NCBI GenBank assembly: GCA_037179515.1
Contig: JAXCGZ010007560.1
Span: forward strand, 106,001 to 170,000
DNA: 64,000 bases
DNA from: Halocaridina rubra
Taxonomy: Eukaryota; Arthropoda; Malacostraca; Decapoda; Atyidae
Direction: 5' to 3'
Within the stretch, counting starts at the first letter, position 1, and each line of letters begins with the position of its first letter. Below the pieces are notes generated by a model. The model ran no database searches. It was not told where the DNA came from and saw only the letters and a list, made by a program, of their open reading frames with translations. Of this stretch, positions 1 through 10,250 are shown piece by piece. The position numbers were made by a program, and so were the translations under genes.

Positions 1-442
1 AGACTTGCCACGAAACTGGTGCCAGAAATACGCAATCTCAGTTATGATGAGAGGCTGAGGGAATTACACATACCATCACTCGAAGCTAGAAGATTGAGGG
101 GGATATGGTGACAGTCTTTAAATTCCTTCATGGTTATGATAGAGTGGATAGGCATCGATATTTTGATATGGCTGGCTCTAGAACTAGAGGTCATAGTTTG
201 AAGCTTCGTAAGAAAACTTCTTTGCAGGATGTAAGGAAATACTTGTTCAGTGTAAGAGTAGTTGATAATTGGAATTGGCTAAGCGAGGAGGTAGTTAATG
301 CTATATCAATTCATAGTTTTAAGGACAGGTATGATAAGTATCACTAAGTATAAAATGGAACCGATGAAGAGACGGGAAGATACGAGCTTTGGGTCTTTCC
401 CGTAAACACAATTAGGTAATCAATTTGGTAATCACACACACA
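1..442 (+). mobile_element. LINE-A copy A1, 3' end (cut by window edge)
   Basis: This is the 3' end of a CR1/L2-type LINE. The window opens inside the last ~110 codons of ORF2, and the frame ends at a TAA at 345-347. One base is missing from the G-run near 99-104 compared with other copies, so the last 80 codons are in a shifted frame. The 3' UTR follows, with the family stem-loop (slightly decayed) and the tail motif AATTAGGTAATC. The tail ends in (CA)n at about 442, exactly where copy A2 begins. It is a non-functional fragment. Confidence 0.9.
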
Positions 443-827
443 CCATCACTCGAAGCTAGAAGATTGAGGGGGAATATGGTGACAGTCTTTAAATTCCCTC
501 ATGGTTATGACAGAGTGGATAGGGATCGATATTTTGATATTGCTGGCTCTAGAACTAGAGGTCATAGTTCGAAGCTTTGTAAGAAAACTTCTTTGCAGGA
601 TGTAAGGAAATACTTTTTCAGCGTAAGAGTAGTTAATAATTGCAATTCACTAAGCGAGGAGGTAATTAATGCTATCTCAATCCATAGTTTTAAGGACATG
701 TATGATAAGTATCACTAAGTAGAAAATGGAACCGATCAGGTGACGGGAAGATATGAGCTTTGGGCTCAACATAATTAGGTAATTAAACAGGTAATCACAC
801 ACACAGAGTAATCAAAAAAAAAAAAAT
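443..827 (+). mobile_element. LINE-A copy A2, 3' fragment
   Basis: A 5'-truncated LINE-A copy that starts at the codons for PSLEARR. It retains only the last ~90 residues of ORF2 (stop at 716-718), the 3' UTR and the tail. The tail has two diverged copies of the AATTAGGTAAT repeat, then (CA)n and an A-run at 814-826. It sits directly in the 3' tail of copy A1 and is itself followed by copy A3, so three same-strand copies are stacked head-to-tail. Confidence 0.9.
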
Positions 828-2325
828 TGGTGAGGACTCATTCGGGGCAAGATTCCTAGATTGTGTACAAGGGAATTTCCTACACCAACATGTAATGGAA
901 CCGACGAGGGCCAGGGATGGGGATGAGCCATCACTACTTGATCTAGTATTCACAGATAATGTGTTGGATATTGAAAAAATTGAGTATAAACCACCAATTG
1001 GAAAGAGTGACCACTGTGTGTTGTTGATGGAGTACATCATTGAAGATATTCTGCCTGAGAGTAGAGGCACTGAGGACATGAGGAAGAACTATCCGAAAGG
1101 AGATTACATCAAAATGAATGCGCTTTTTGCGGTTATTGACTGGAGAACCTTATTCTACAACAAATCTGTACAAGAAATGTATGACATCTTTTGTGAGAAA
1201 TATGGGAAGATAGTAGATTGCTGCATACCTTGCACTAAAGTAGGTGTAATTCAGGCCAGAGAGAAATGGTTCGATAATGAGTGTAAAAGAGCTAAGGAGT
1301 GGAGAGACAAATGCTGGAAAAGGTATAGTTGGAGAAAAAACATAAATGCCTGGCAAACCTACAAAAGAGCAAGAAATGACTACCTACGTAAAAGAAGAGA
1401 GGCAGAGAGAGACTATGAGAGGGACATCACCAGGAAGGCTAAAGAAAATCCCAAGCTTTTCCACAGCTTTATCAGAGGAAAACTGAAGGTAAAAGAACAG
1501 GTTTTAAGGCTAAAGAGAGAGGATAGAAGCATCACTGAGACAGATGAAGAGATCTGCAAAGAATTGAACAAGGAGTTTCAGTCGGCATTTACAGTAGAAA
1601 ATACCCCACCCCCTCAGATTGCAGATTGAAGCTCAAGGTATGCAAAGCGCTGATGGATTATGATGTTCATAAAGTTACAGGTCCTGATGACATATCCCCT
1701 CATGTACTTAAAAAATGCGCAAACTCAATATCAGTGGCGCTAAGTATCATATTTAAAAAGTCACTGGAGTCAGGGGAGATTCCAAGATGCTAGAAACAAG
1801 CAGACGTGATACCTATCTTCAAAAAGGGAAGGATGGATATGGCTCTAAACTATAGACCAGTTTCCTTGACCAGCATAGTTTGCAAAGTTAAGGAGAAACT
1901 ACTAAGCAAACACATCTCTCTTCACTTGGAATCCTTCAACTTTTTGTCAGTGAGGCAACATGGCTTCAGAGAAGGTAGATTAACAGTAACAAACTTATTA
2001 GAATTTTATGATGAGGTAAGCCGAATCTTACAGGAAAGAGAGGGCTGGGCAGATTGCATATTCCTAGACTTGCAGAAAGTGTTTGACACTGTTCCACATG
2101 GGAGACTTATTAGAAAGCTGCAAGCAATGGCTAGAATAGGTGGAAATGTCTTGGAATGGATAAAAACTTACTTAGAACTAAGGGAACAGATGGTTAGAGT
2201 AAGACACTCAGTGTCTGAATGGAGAATTTAGTAGTGGAGTTCCACGGGGTTCATTTTTCGGGCCACTTTTGTTCCTTGTATATGTAAATGACCTACCAGA
2301 GTCTATAAATTCATTCATGATTATG
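828..2325 (+). mobile_element. LINE-A copy A3, internal ORF2 segment
   Basis: The copy begins inside the endonuclease (GEDSFGARF) and continues through the endonuclease end (LDLVFTDN, GKSDHC), the linker and the first half of the reverse transcriptase (LNYRPVSLTS, VRQHGFREGR, DLQKVFDTVPH). ORF2 is broken. About 14 codons around 1627-1640 are deleted, a TAG replaces the Trp codon at 1790-1792 (RC*KQ), and the frame stops at 2229-2231. The copy ends abruptly at about 2325, where the minus-strand copy A4 begins, so the rest of the RT is missing. Confidence 0.88.
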
Positions 2326-3107
2326 TCTGCCTAATTGTGCTTACCTAATTGTCTTTACGGGAAAGAGCCCAAGGCTCGTATCTTCCCGTCTCCTCATCGG
2401 TTCCATTTTATACTTAGTGATACTTATCATAACTGTTCTTAAAACTATTGATTGAGTTAGCATTAATTACCTCCTCGCTTAGCCAATTCCAATTATCAAC
2501 TACTCTTACACTGAAAAAGTATTTCCTACATCCTACAAAGAAGTATTCTTACGAAGCTTCAAACTATGACCTCTAGTACTAGAGCCAGCCATATCAAAAT
2601 ATCGATCCCTATCCACTCTATCATAACCATGAAGGAAATTAAAGGCTGTCACCATATCCCCCCTCAATCTTCTAGCTTAGAGTGATGGTAAGTCTAATTC
2701 CCTCAGCCTCTCATCATAACTGAGATTGCGTATTTCTGGCACCAGTTTCGTGGCAAGTCTTTGAACTTTTTCAAGCTTAGCTATGTGCTTTTTCAAGTGT
2801 GGATTCCAAAAGGGGGCTGCATATTCGAGTTTTGGCCTCACATAGGTTACATAAATATTTCTGAACATTTCCTTGTCCATGTGCCTGAAGGCTACCCTTA
2901 CATTTGATAAGAATGCATATGCTTCCCTTAATATGCCATATATATGTATTTCTGGAGACAAATCTGCCAGTATGTTTACTCCTAGATCTCTCTCATTTTC
3001 TGTCTCTTGAAGTTGTACTCCAGCCACCGAGTAGTCAAGCTTGGGCCTTCTTGCACTTGTACCCATTCTTATTACCTTACATTTTAAAGTATTGAATTTC
3101 ATTAGCC
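2326..3107 (-). mobile_element. LINE-A copy A4, 3' part
   Basis: A minus-strand LINE-A copy. From high to low coordinates it runs from the RT thumb (WLMKFNTLKCKV) through the ORF2 C-terminus to the 3' UTR stem-loop and the repeat tail near 2330. The N-terminal 141 codons are open (3102-2677). The frame is then lost because the codon after LPSL is mutated. Its 5' end at 3107 meets an opposite-strand segment of the same element (3108-3221). Confidence 0.9.
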
Positions 3108-3221
3108 AAAGATTGTGAAGAAAGTAGGAAACGAGAACAATGGTAGAGAACTTCAGGAAGATCTAAATAGTCTGCACGAGTGTTCAGAAAAGTGGCTAAT
3201 GAAATTCAATACTTCAAAATG
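3108..3221 (+). mobile_element. LINE-A copy A4, inverted 5' segment
   Basis: These 114 bp of LINE-A ORF2 (from KIVKKV through KWLMKFNTSKC) lie in the opposite orientation to the adjoining 3' part of copy A4. The last 28 bp of this segment (GGCTAATG... to ...CAAAATG) are also the first 28 bp of the 3' part, so the two parts overlap slightly in element coordinates. That is the arrangement expected from twin-primed reverse transcription of one LINE RNA. Confidence 0.82.
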
Positions 3222-3239
3222 CATATAATTCATAAGGTG

Positions 3240-3605
3240 ATTTTTGCCCTTTTGGCACGGTAAATATTTCTTGCTAACCAAAATTTAATGAATACTGCAT
3301 AAATTTATCTCGTATATTCTTCCTTTATTGTAAATAAAGTGCTTTACAATATAAATTGCAAATAACTAATAAGTAATTTTGCCCTGTTAGCATGGCAATC
3401 GTTTCTTGCTAACCATTATTTAATGAATATATACTGTATTTGTCTAGCTGATTCATAATTTATTGTGAATAAATTGTTTTACGCTAATGCCTGCAAATAA
3501 ATAGCGATTTTGTATGCTCTTATGGTAACGTAATTATTTCTGGTTAGCTGTGACTAAACAATGTATTTTCATCCACTAGAATAATATTGAAAATTCATTT
3601 TTTGT
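3240..3605. repeat. degenerate tandem repeat, ~132-bp unit, about 2.7 copies
   Basis: Units start near 3240, 3374 and 3504. Each opens with a variant of TTTTGCCCT..TTAGCATGG. Units 1 and 2 both contain TTTCTTGCTAACCA and then TTTAATGAATA, followed by an AT-rich half ending GCAAATAA. The third unit is shorter and more diverged. It lies just 5' of the LTR element's primer-binding site, so it may belong to that element's 5' region. No coding potential is seen. Confidence 0.7.
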
Positions 3606-4031
3606 GTGCTCATGCCTCCAGTTTTCCCATTATTAACGGTGTGTCGTTTCTGTTTATGCAATTGCAGTGTCCTCTGTTCTACTCTGCCTTTGTGGCAGAG
3701 GGGTTCATCTAGTTGAGTCCAAGCCCTTGGCATCCATTTGTGGTGCCGGGAATCGAAATCGTGCTCAGCACTTCCGGGATTTGAGGCTGCATTCCATAAA
3801 TATAAAGATTTAAATCTGTTCCAGTTTTACAAAATAAATAAAAAAAATTTAATGTGTCATTACAGTTCCAAAATTAAAAGAAAGTTGAATTCTGAGTTTC
3901 ATTTAACCAAGTAGTGGTGTTGGGGTTTGCAAGGTATTATCTGTAATGTCTGTTTGTGAGCTCTTAACCGAGTTCAGTATCTTAGGTAAAACAGAAACTT
4001 AACAACAACATCCTTCCCCCAACAACAAAAT
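3606..4031. other. presumed 5' LTR/leader region of LTR-G, not resolved
   Basis: This non-coding stretch lies immediately before the primer-binding site. By position it should hold the end of a 5' LTR. I could not find a matching copy of it after the polypurine tract at 9761-9776, so LTR boundaries cannot be set. No ORF or known repeat was recognised. Confidence 0.35.
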
Positions 4032-4049
4032 TGGCACCCGAACAGGGAC
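4032..4049 (+). other. primer-binding site of LTR-G, tRNA-Lys type
   Basis: The 18-mer TGGCACCCGAACAGGGAC is complementary to the 3' end of lysine tRNA, with one change from the commonest form (TGGCGCCC). It lies 5' of the pol-type reading frames on the same strand, as expected for minus-strand priming in an LTR retrotransposon. Confidence 0.82.
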
Positions 4050-5142
4050 CCAGACAGACAGACTGACTTTTATAATATATTTTTTATTTTGCTTTTTAAC
4101 GGTGAACATGAAACCCAATTACCATTGGCTTGTATTATTGAAATGATCGAATTGTAGTCTGTGCACAAAATTTTATCGCTAGAGACGTTGCAAATCAGAT
4201 ATTTTTTTTTATTTTCAATTTAATTACGGTAACTAATATTTCCCTTGTTTACTATGTGGTAAACAAAATTTCAGTAAATCTGCATAAGATTATGTGGTAA
4301 CAGAATTAAGAAATTTTGCATGACAAGAACATGTGTCACTTAAGATTTCAGTTATTTGCATGATAAGATTGAGTTTTAAAGCATTTGTGATTTATATATA
4401 TCTGTTAAAGGGTGATATTTGTTAGGAATCGTCTATATTTCTTTGGGATTTAGGAATCTGGAGTAAGCACATTATGTACATTGCTAATAATTGAGTTTTA
4501 TATTCAAGCATTACCTGCTCATAGATTGGGAAGAAAACTTTGGCATCGTTTGTAGAGCCCAGGCTAAGCCCTCCATGTGTTCAAGTTGTTACTCAAAAAT
4601 AAATTTTCCCATTATTAGTAGACGCATGTGCAATATGGCTCTCTTGTAAGCCGTTAGCTTATCTTTCGTGTATTTTATATAGGAGTTGTGCCCTTTTGAA
4701 AACACTCCAGAATTTTACTTATGACATTTTACTTGTGGGTACTGCCATATACGCACTCTTACGCAGGCCACGACGGCCATACTCTACTTGTTTGCAACCT
4801 CTTGCACCGGATGCTTGTCGGTAAAATTCGTTGTTGTTCATTCCTTTCATTTGCACCATAACTGCAGGTACTGCCACATATTGCTGCTAAGCAGGCACAA
4901 CTGCCACCCTGTATTACCAGTGTTTCATGCACTGCTTTGCAACATTTTGCTGATGTTGCATTGATTGTATTTTGAGTCACTTTCATAGTGAGGTTTTGGG
5001 ATCACTGTTACGTTTAAGTTTGAACTGTGGTGTTGATTTTTTTTCTCTCATTGGTGTTGTGTGGTTATTTCAATTTTTTTTTTACTATTGTAGAATATTG
5101 TTTTTTTGTTATTTTACAATTGTCAATTTTTCTAATACAGGT
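4050..5142. other. LTR-G 5' internal region without a recognisable gag
   Basis: Between the primer-binding site and the protease there is about 1.1 kb of AT-rich sequence with frequent stops in all frames. A gag protein would be expected here, but no matrix, capsid or zinc-knuckle signature could be read. The 75-codon minus-strand frame at 4986-4759 resembles nothing I recognise. Gag is either badly decayed or deleted. Confidence 0.4.
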
Positions 5143-5584
5143 GTTACTTCTCCTAATTCTAGCTATGAACATGTGTTTATCATAAAGAATCATGTGCCTA
5201 GTAAACCTATTATGGTTAAAGTATGTCTAAATGACAAGGAAGTACCAAGGGAAGTAGACACTGGTACTGCAGCTAATTTTATCCCTAAGGATCAGTATGT
5301 AAGAATTTGGCCTGAAATTGCTATAAGACCTGTGCTAGGCCATTCTATTGTTAATCTAAATGTCTATTGTGGTTCTCCACTCACTGTGATTGGTGAAATT
5401 TCAGTCACTGCTAAACTTGAGAATTGTTTGCACTCTTGTGAGATCGGAATCTGGACCATGTCTTCTTGGTAGAGATTTAAGCCGTGAGTTGAAGGTTATC
5501 AGTAGTACAGCCCTTAATTTTGTTGCTGCAAGGGCAGATAAGCCAGAGGAAGAATTTCCCCAGTTGTTTTCTGCAGGTCTTTGA
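5143..5584 (+). pseudogene. LTR-G aspartic protease region
   Basis: The frame around 5145-5472 contains the retropepsin motif DTGTA at about 5250-5264, preceded by KVCLNDKEVPREV. This is the layout of a retrotransposon protease, which would cut the element's polyprotein. A frameshift near 5440-5460 breaks it: the continuation (SLLGRDLSRELKVISS) is readable only in another frame, to 5584. It would be part of a polyprotein, so its first Met is not meaningful. Confidence 0.8.
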
Positions 5585-5599
5585 TGCTACCAAGGTAAA

Positions 5600-6362
5600 T
5601 CTTTTTCTACTGTAGTAGATCCTTCAGTTCCTACTAAGTTTTTCAAGGCCCGCACAGTACCTTATACTCTCAGAGAGAAAGTGATAAGGAGCTTAGTGGT
5701 CTACAGGAAGAGGGTATAATTTCTCCTATTTTTAATAGTCCTTAGGCCGCACCTATTGTTCCAGTGCATTGTGGGGGATTACAAGCTCATAGTCAATAGA
5801 GCAGCTAGTATGGACACATCCTATACCTTCTATACATAATTTATTCAGCAACCTAACTGGCAGTGTTATGTTTTCTAAACTTGACATGGATCAAGCATAT
5901 GCTCAACTATGTTTAGATGATCAGTCTAAACAGTATACTGTCATCAACACTCATCGTGGAATATTTAAATATACTCGTTTAAGTTTTGGTATTTCTTCTG
6001 CACCTGGCATATTTCAACGGGCGATGGAGGAGTTGTTGCTGGATATCGAAGGTGTCAGTCTGTACTTAGACAACATACTAATTAAAGGCTCAACGAGAGA
6101 AGAGCATAACAGAACCTTAAGACTAGTACTCACTAAACTCCAATCAGCTGGCCTAAAGCTGAAACTAGACAAGTGTAATATTGGAGTTCCTAGTGTAACC
6201 TATCTTGGATATAAACTTGACAAACAAGGTATCCACCCTACCAGAGACAAAGTAAAAGCTACTTCTGAAGCTCCAGCTCCTACAAATACTACACAGCTGA
6301 GAGCCTGCCTAGGCTTAATCATTTCTATAGTCATTTCCTGCCTCAAGCGGCTACTGTGCTAG
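5600..6362 (+). pseudogene. LTR-G reverse transcriptase, YLDN active site
   Basis: Scattered N-terminal motifs (FFKARTVPYTLR, then VNRAAS) occur at 5640-5860 across broken frames. A clean frame at 5868-6362 reads KLDMDQAYAQL, FGISSAPGIFQRAME and YLGYKLDKQGIHP, typical of gypsy RTs. The catalytic box reads YLDN at 6063-6074, where active enzymes have Y-x-D-D, so the second metal-binding Asp is lost. The enzyme would have copied the element's RNA into cDNA. This copy is inactive by frame breaks as well as by the active-site change. Confidence 0.88.
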
Positions 6363-6775
6363 AACCTTTGAATAGGTTGCTAATAGCTAACACTCCGTGG
6401 TCGTGGGGTGCTGAGCAAGATAATTCCTTCAAGAAATCTAAAGAGATTCTACTTAAATCTGATGCCCTTGTGCACTTTGATCAAAAATTGCCACTCGAAG
6501 TAGTAGCAGACAGTAGTGCCTATGGAATAGGTGGTGTCTTGTGCCATTGGATTGATAATGTTGAGAGACCCATCTATTTTGTCTCCTGTACTCTTACTAC
6601 GACAGAACGCAATTATTCTCAGCTAGAGAAAGAAGCCCTCATAATGGTCCACGCATTGCGAAAATTCCACTACTATTTATGGGGACAAGCTAACTTTATT
6701 GTCATTACAGACCATAAACCACTGCTTGGTATCTTTTCTCCTTCAAATAAATATTGCACCGATGATCTCTGGTAG
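6356..6775 (+). pseudogene. LTR-G RNase H domain
   Basis: This 139-codon frame overlaps the end of the RT frame by a few bases, and the shift between them marks a frameshift. It contains the gypsy RNase H signatures LVHFDQKLPLEVVADSSAYG, YSQLEKEALIMVHALRKFHYYL and ITDHKPLLGIF. The conserved acidic residues of DSSAYG, EKEAL and TDHKPL are retained. It would remove RNA from RNA-DNA hybrids during reverse transcription. Confidence 0.87.
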
Positions 6776-7149
6776 AATTCAGAGATGGTCTTTGCTACTT
6801 CAGTTAATATTTCACTTTGCATCATAGGTCTGGTGCTTTACTTGGTACTGCGGATGCTTTTAAGTAATTTTCTATTGTCTATTGAGTTTAGTGGAACTAC
6901 TGAGGACACTCCTATTCCTTCAGTGTGGCACGAGCTTGTTAATTTCCTAAATTCCTCACCTGTTACGAGAGAACACATCCATAAAGAAACTAACTTGGAT
7001 CCTACTATGTCTAAAGTGTTCAAGTTTTATGAACTTGGATGGCCTACATCTTCTACTGGTGACCCAATCTTACACCTTATGTTTGCAGAAAGAATGAACT
7101 CTCCTTACAGAATGGCTGTATTCTTTGGGGTTGTCGTGTCGTTGTACCT
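6776..7149 (+). pseudogene. LTR-G RNase H to integrase connection
   Basis: The start of this stretch (frame reading GRIQRWSLLLQ) matches the usual gypsy connector after RNase H. The following 129-codon frame contains EHIHKETNLDPTMSKV, a typical linker before the H2C2 finger, and then decays. At least one frameshift lies near 6780 and one near 7130. No catalytic function is expected here. Confidence 0.6.
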
Positions 7150-7815
7150 ACTAAACTCAGACCTAGTATATTGAGTAAGCTACACTCATCTCATGCGAGT
7201 TCGTCTCGTATGAAAGAACTTTTAGAAGCTACTTATGGTGGCCCAATCTTGACAGGGATTTGGAAGAATTGTGCAACTCTTGCCCTGATTGCTTGTCACA
7301 TGGAGTGAATCCTCCTAAAGCAGAACTTCATCCATGGGAGTGGCCTACTCGCCCATGGCACAGCATTCATGCAGATTACGCAGGCCCTGTTGATAGTCGC
7401 TATTTCTTGATAATTGTTGATGCTCATTCTAAGTGGGTAGATATCTGTCACCCTAAAGGTACTACTTCTAGTGAAACTATTAGTAGCCTACAACTTCATC
7501 TGCACAATTTGGATTGCCTATTTCAATTGTTTCAGATAATGGACCCTGTTTTATTTTGCAGGAGTTCCAGGACTTTATTCAGTGCCGTGGTCTTAGGCAT
7601 ATCACGACAGCTGTTTGTAAACCATGGACTAATGGACTAATTGAGAGGATGGTTCAGACTTTTAAGCGATCATTTAAGAAGTCTTCTTCTGCTGACATTA
7701 AGTTGGTTATTGAAAAGTTTGTGTTTGACAATCATCTAAAACCTCATTCTACTACTGGTGTTTCGCCAGCTGAACTCATGTTTGGTCGTCGTCTGTGTTC
7801 TCAGTTAGATTTATT
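7150..7815 (+). pseudogene. LTR-G integrase (H2C2 finger plus DDE core)
   Basis: The finger region (SKLHSSHA ... CNSCPDCLSHG) lies near 7170-7300. The DDE core follows: WHSIHADYAGPV with the first Asp, SDNGP with the second, and GLIERMVQTFKRSF with the Glu, ending GVSPAELMFGRRL. A frameshift near 7510-7560 separates the first Asp from the rest. The enzyme would insert the cDNA into host DNA. The reading frame is cut at 7816 by LINE-A copy A5 and resumes after 9289. Confidence 0.88.
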
Positions 7816-9289
7816 GTGATTACCTAATTGTGTTTACGGGAAAGAGCCCAAAGCTCGTATCTTCCCGTCTCCTCATCGGTTCCATTTTAGACTTAGTGAT
7901 ACTTATCATACCTGTCCTTAAAACTATGGATTGAGATAGCATTAACTACCTCCTCGCTTAGCAAATTCCAATTATCAACTACTCTTACACTGAAAAAGTA
8001 TTTCCTTACATCCTGCAAAGAAGTTTTCTTACGAAGCTTCAAACTATGACCTCTAGTTCTAGAGCCAGCCATATCAAACTATCGATCCCTATCCACTCTA
8101 TCATAACCATGAAGGAATTTAAAGACTGTCACCATATCCCCCCTCACTCTTCTAGCTTCGAGTGATGGTAAGTCTAATTCCCTCAGCCTCTCATCATAAC
8201 TGAGATTGCGTATTTCTGGCACCAGTTTCGTGGCATGTCTTTGAACTTTTTCAAGCTTAGCTATGTGCTTTTTCAAGTGCGGATTCCAAAAGGGGGCTGC
8301 ATATTCGAGTTTTGGCCTCACATAGGTTACATAAATATTTCTGAACATTTCCTTGTCCATGTGCCTGAAGGCTACCCTTACATTTGATAAGAATGCATAT
8401 GCTGCCCTTACTATGCCATTTATATGTATTTCTGGAGACAAATCTGCCAGCATGTTTACTCCTAGATCTCTCTCATTTTCTGTCTCTTGAAGTTGTACTC
8501 CAGCCACCGAGTAGTCAAGCTTGGGCCTTCTTGCACTTGTACCCATTCTCATTACCTTACATTTTGAAGTATTGAATTTCATTAGCCACTTTTCTGACCA
8601 CTCATGCAGATTATTTAGATCCTCCTGAAGTTCTCTACCATTGTTCTCGTTTTTTACTTTCTTCACAATCTTTGCATCATCTGCAAACATATTCATGAAT
8701 GAATTTACAGACTCTGGTAGGTCATTTACATATACAAGGAACAAAAGTGGCCCTAAAACTGAACCCTGTGGAACTCCACTACTAACTCTTCTCCATTCAG
8801 ACACTGAGTGTCTTACTCTAACCCTCTGTTCCCTTCCTTCTAAGTAAGTTTTTATCCATTCCAAAACATTTCCACCTATTCTAGCCATTGATTGCAGCTT
8901 CCTAATAAGTCTCCCATGTGGAACAGTGTCAAACGCTTTCTGCAAGTCTAGGAATATGCAATCTGCCCAGCCCTCTCTTTCCTGTAAGATTTGGCTTACC
9001 TCATCATAAAATTCTAATAAGTTTGTTACTGTTGATCTACCTTCTCTGAAGCCATGTTGCCTCACTGACAAAAAGTTGAAGGATTCCAAGTGAAGAGAGA
9101 TATGTTTCCTTAGTAGTTTCTCCATAACTTTGCAAACTATGCTGGTCAAGGAAACAGGTCTATAGTTCAGAGCCGTATCCCTCCTTCCCTTTTTGAAGAT
9201 AGGTATCACATTTGCTTGTTTCCAGCATCTTGGAATCTCCCCCGACTCCAGTGACTCCTTAAATATGATACTTAGTGCCACTGATATTG
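7816..9289 (-). mobile_element. LINE-A copy A5, nested in LTR-G
   Basis: A 5'-truncated minus-strand LINE-A copy, from ISVALSIIFKESLES at its 5' end (9289) to the tail repeat and stem-loop near 7820. A single frame of 435 codons (9386-8079) covers the RT palm to C-terminus with FADDAK intact. It begins in antisense LTR-G sequence, so its first ~37 residues are not LINE protein. It ends at a nonsense change (RDR then stop) before the true C-terminus. The flanking LTR-G coding sequence continues on both sides, which proves this insertion is the later event. Confidence 0.93.
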
Positions 9290-9745
9290 GCAAGGTGAGA
9301 GTGTTTCTGCTAAAGTCCACAAGCATCAGCAAGCTCAAAAGCAGTAATACTCTAAGGAACCTAAGAAGGTCCAACTCTCTCCACACTCCACTGTAATGAT
9401 TTTAAATTATGCTAATTGAGGTCCTAAGGGGATTCCATAGGTTGTCATATAGTAAACTGGTCCCCCATACAATAGATGTTCTTTATCCTCGGGTGTAGTT
9501 AAGAGGCACCACCCCAGATTATTCCAAGGAATCAGCTTCCACCAGAAACAAATGCTGAAGTTATTGTCCCTGCAATTCCCCATTCTCCTAAGCCTCCAAC
9601 TATTAGTGTTGACATTTCTGCAGGTACATCTGATACTGCTCTTGAAAGCCTGTGTAATACTTTTGTAGATATAATGCCCCAGTTGCAAGGTATTCCACAT
9701 AGGTCTTCCCATGCTAGGAAACTGGTGGATAGCCTAAACCTCTAA
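9290..9745 (+). pseudogene. LTR-G polyprotein C-terminus
   Basis: After the LINE-A insertion the integrase tail resumes (VSAKVHKHQQAQKQ), then breaks. A clean final frame reads ETNAEVIVPAIPHSP through SSHARKLVDSLNL and stops with TAA at 9743-9745, only 15 bp before the polypurine tract. That spacing supports it as the natural end of the element's long ORF. Confidence 0.7.
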
Positions 9746-9760
9746 TTCTATTTCTAAATT

Positions 9761-9776
9761 GGGGGGAAGGGGAGGG
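9761..9776 (+). other. LTR-G polypurine tract
   Basis: The tract GGGGGGAAGGGGAGGG is followed after four bases by TGTATC, a plausible LTR start. Plus-strand DNA synthesis of LTR elements primes from such a tract just upstream of the 3' LTR. Confidence 0.82.
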
Positions 9777-9780
9777 ATTT

Positions 9781-10250
9781 TGTATCTTAAGGGTGGTGGG
9801 GTGTAATATAGTCTAAATATAAATTGTTACTAAATTATATCTATTGACGTCTAAATAATTCTACATGTAAAAAGAAGAGCAAGAACCATCATACGAGCGA
9901 CCACTCTCCCAGATGTTGTTGACCGGCATAAGACCTAAGAGTGCCTGTGTCTCGCTCTAGCCTCATATTCCTCATATTTCCTAATCTCACTCATAATTCC
10001 GTCTATGTAGATCCCGTAGTTAGTCATTAATGTAATCTTCTCCCGGAATAACTATTGAACTGAAGATGTAAACAAATGGCCAACCTCCGATAAGCACCGG
10101 CAAGCATTTTTCCTATTTACCATTTTGGGTACCTACTGTTATGTTACTTGTATTACTATTATATTATTTTTCGTACCTTAAGCTAAAGGGTACTATAAGG
10201 AGTATAACAAATAAACGTAAAAATCAAATCACATAAAAGAAAAATATTTT
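9781..10250 (+). other. putative LTR-G 3' LTR remnant, then bestrophin 3' flank
   Basis: The sequence begins TGTATC directly after the polypurine tract and holds no ORF. I found no second copy before the primer-binding site, so the extent of an LTR cannot be fixed. The last part (about 10190-10250) is the immediate 3' flank of the bestrophin stop codon on the minus strand. No clear AATAAA is visible on that strand. Confidence 0.4.

Larger units (their letters stand above)
4032..9780 (+). mobile_element. LTR-G: decayed Ty3/gypsy-type LTR retrotransposon, interrupted by LINE-A copy A5
   Basis: Order on the + strand: primer-binding site (4032), a 0.9-kb stretch with no clear gag frame, protease (5143), reverse transcriptase (5600), RNase H (6356), H2C2 finger plus integrase (7150), a 1.47-kb LINE-A insertion (7816-9289), the remaining polyprotein C-terminus (to 9745) and a polypurine tract (9761-9776). 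The order PR-RT-RH-IN is that of Ty3/gypsy elements. Several frameshifts and stops, plus an altered RT active site, show it is dead. No envelope-like frame was recognised. It lies just 3' of the last recognised bestrophin exon, on the opposite strand. Confidence 0.9.

Noticed and set aside
7816..9386. The 435-codon frame as a fusion protein of LTR-G and LINE-A
   Set aside because: The first ~37 codons come from antisense LTR-G DNA beyond the LINE insertion point, so the fusion is accidental.
9407..9712. 101-codon minus-strand frame
   Set aside because: It is opposite the clear LTR-G C-terminal frame that ends at 9745 and has no recognisable features.
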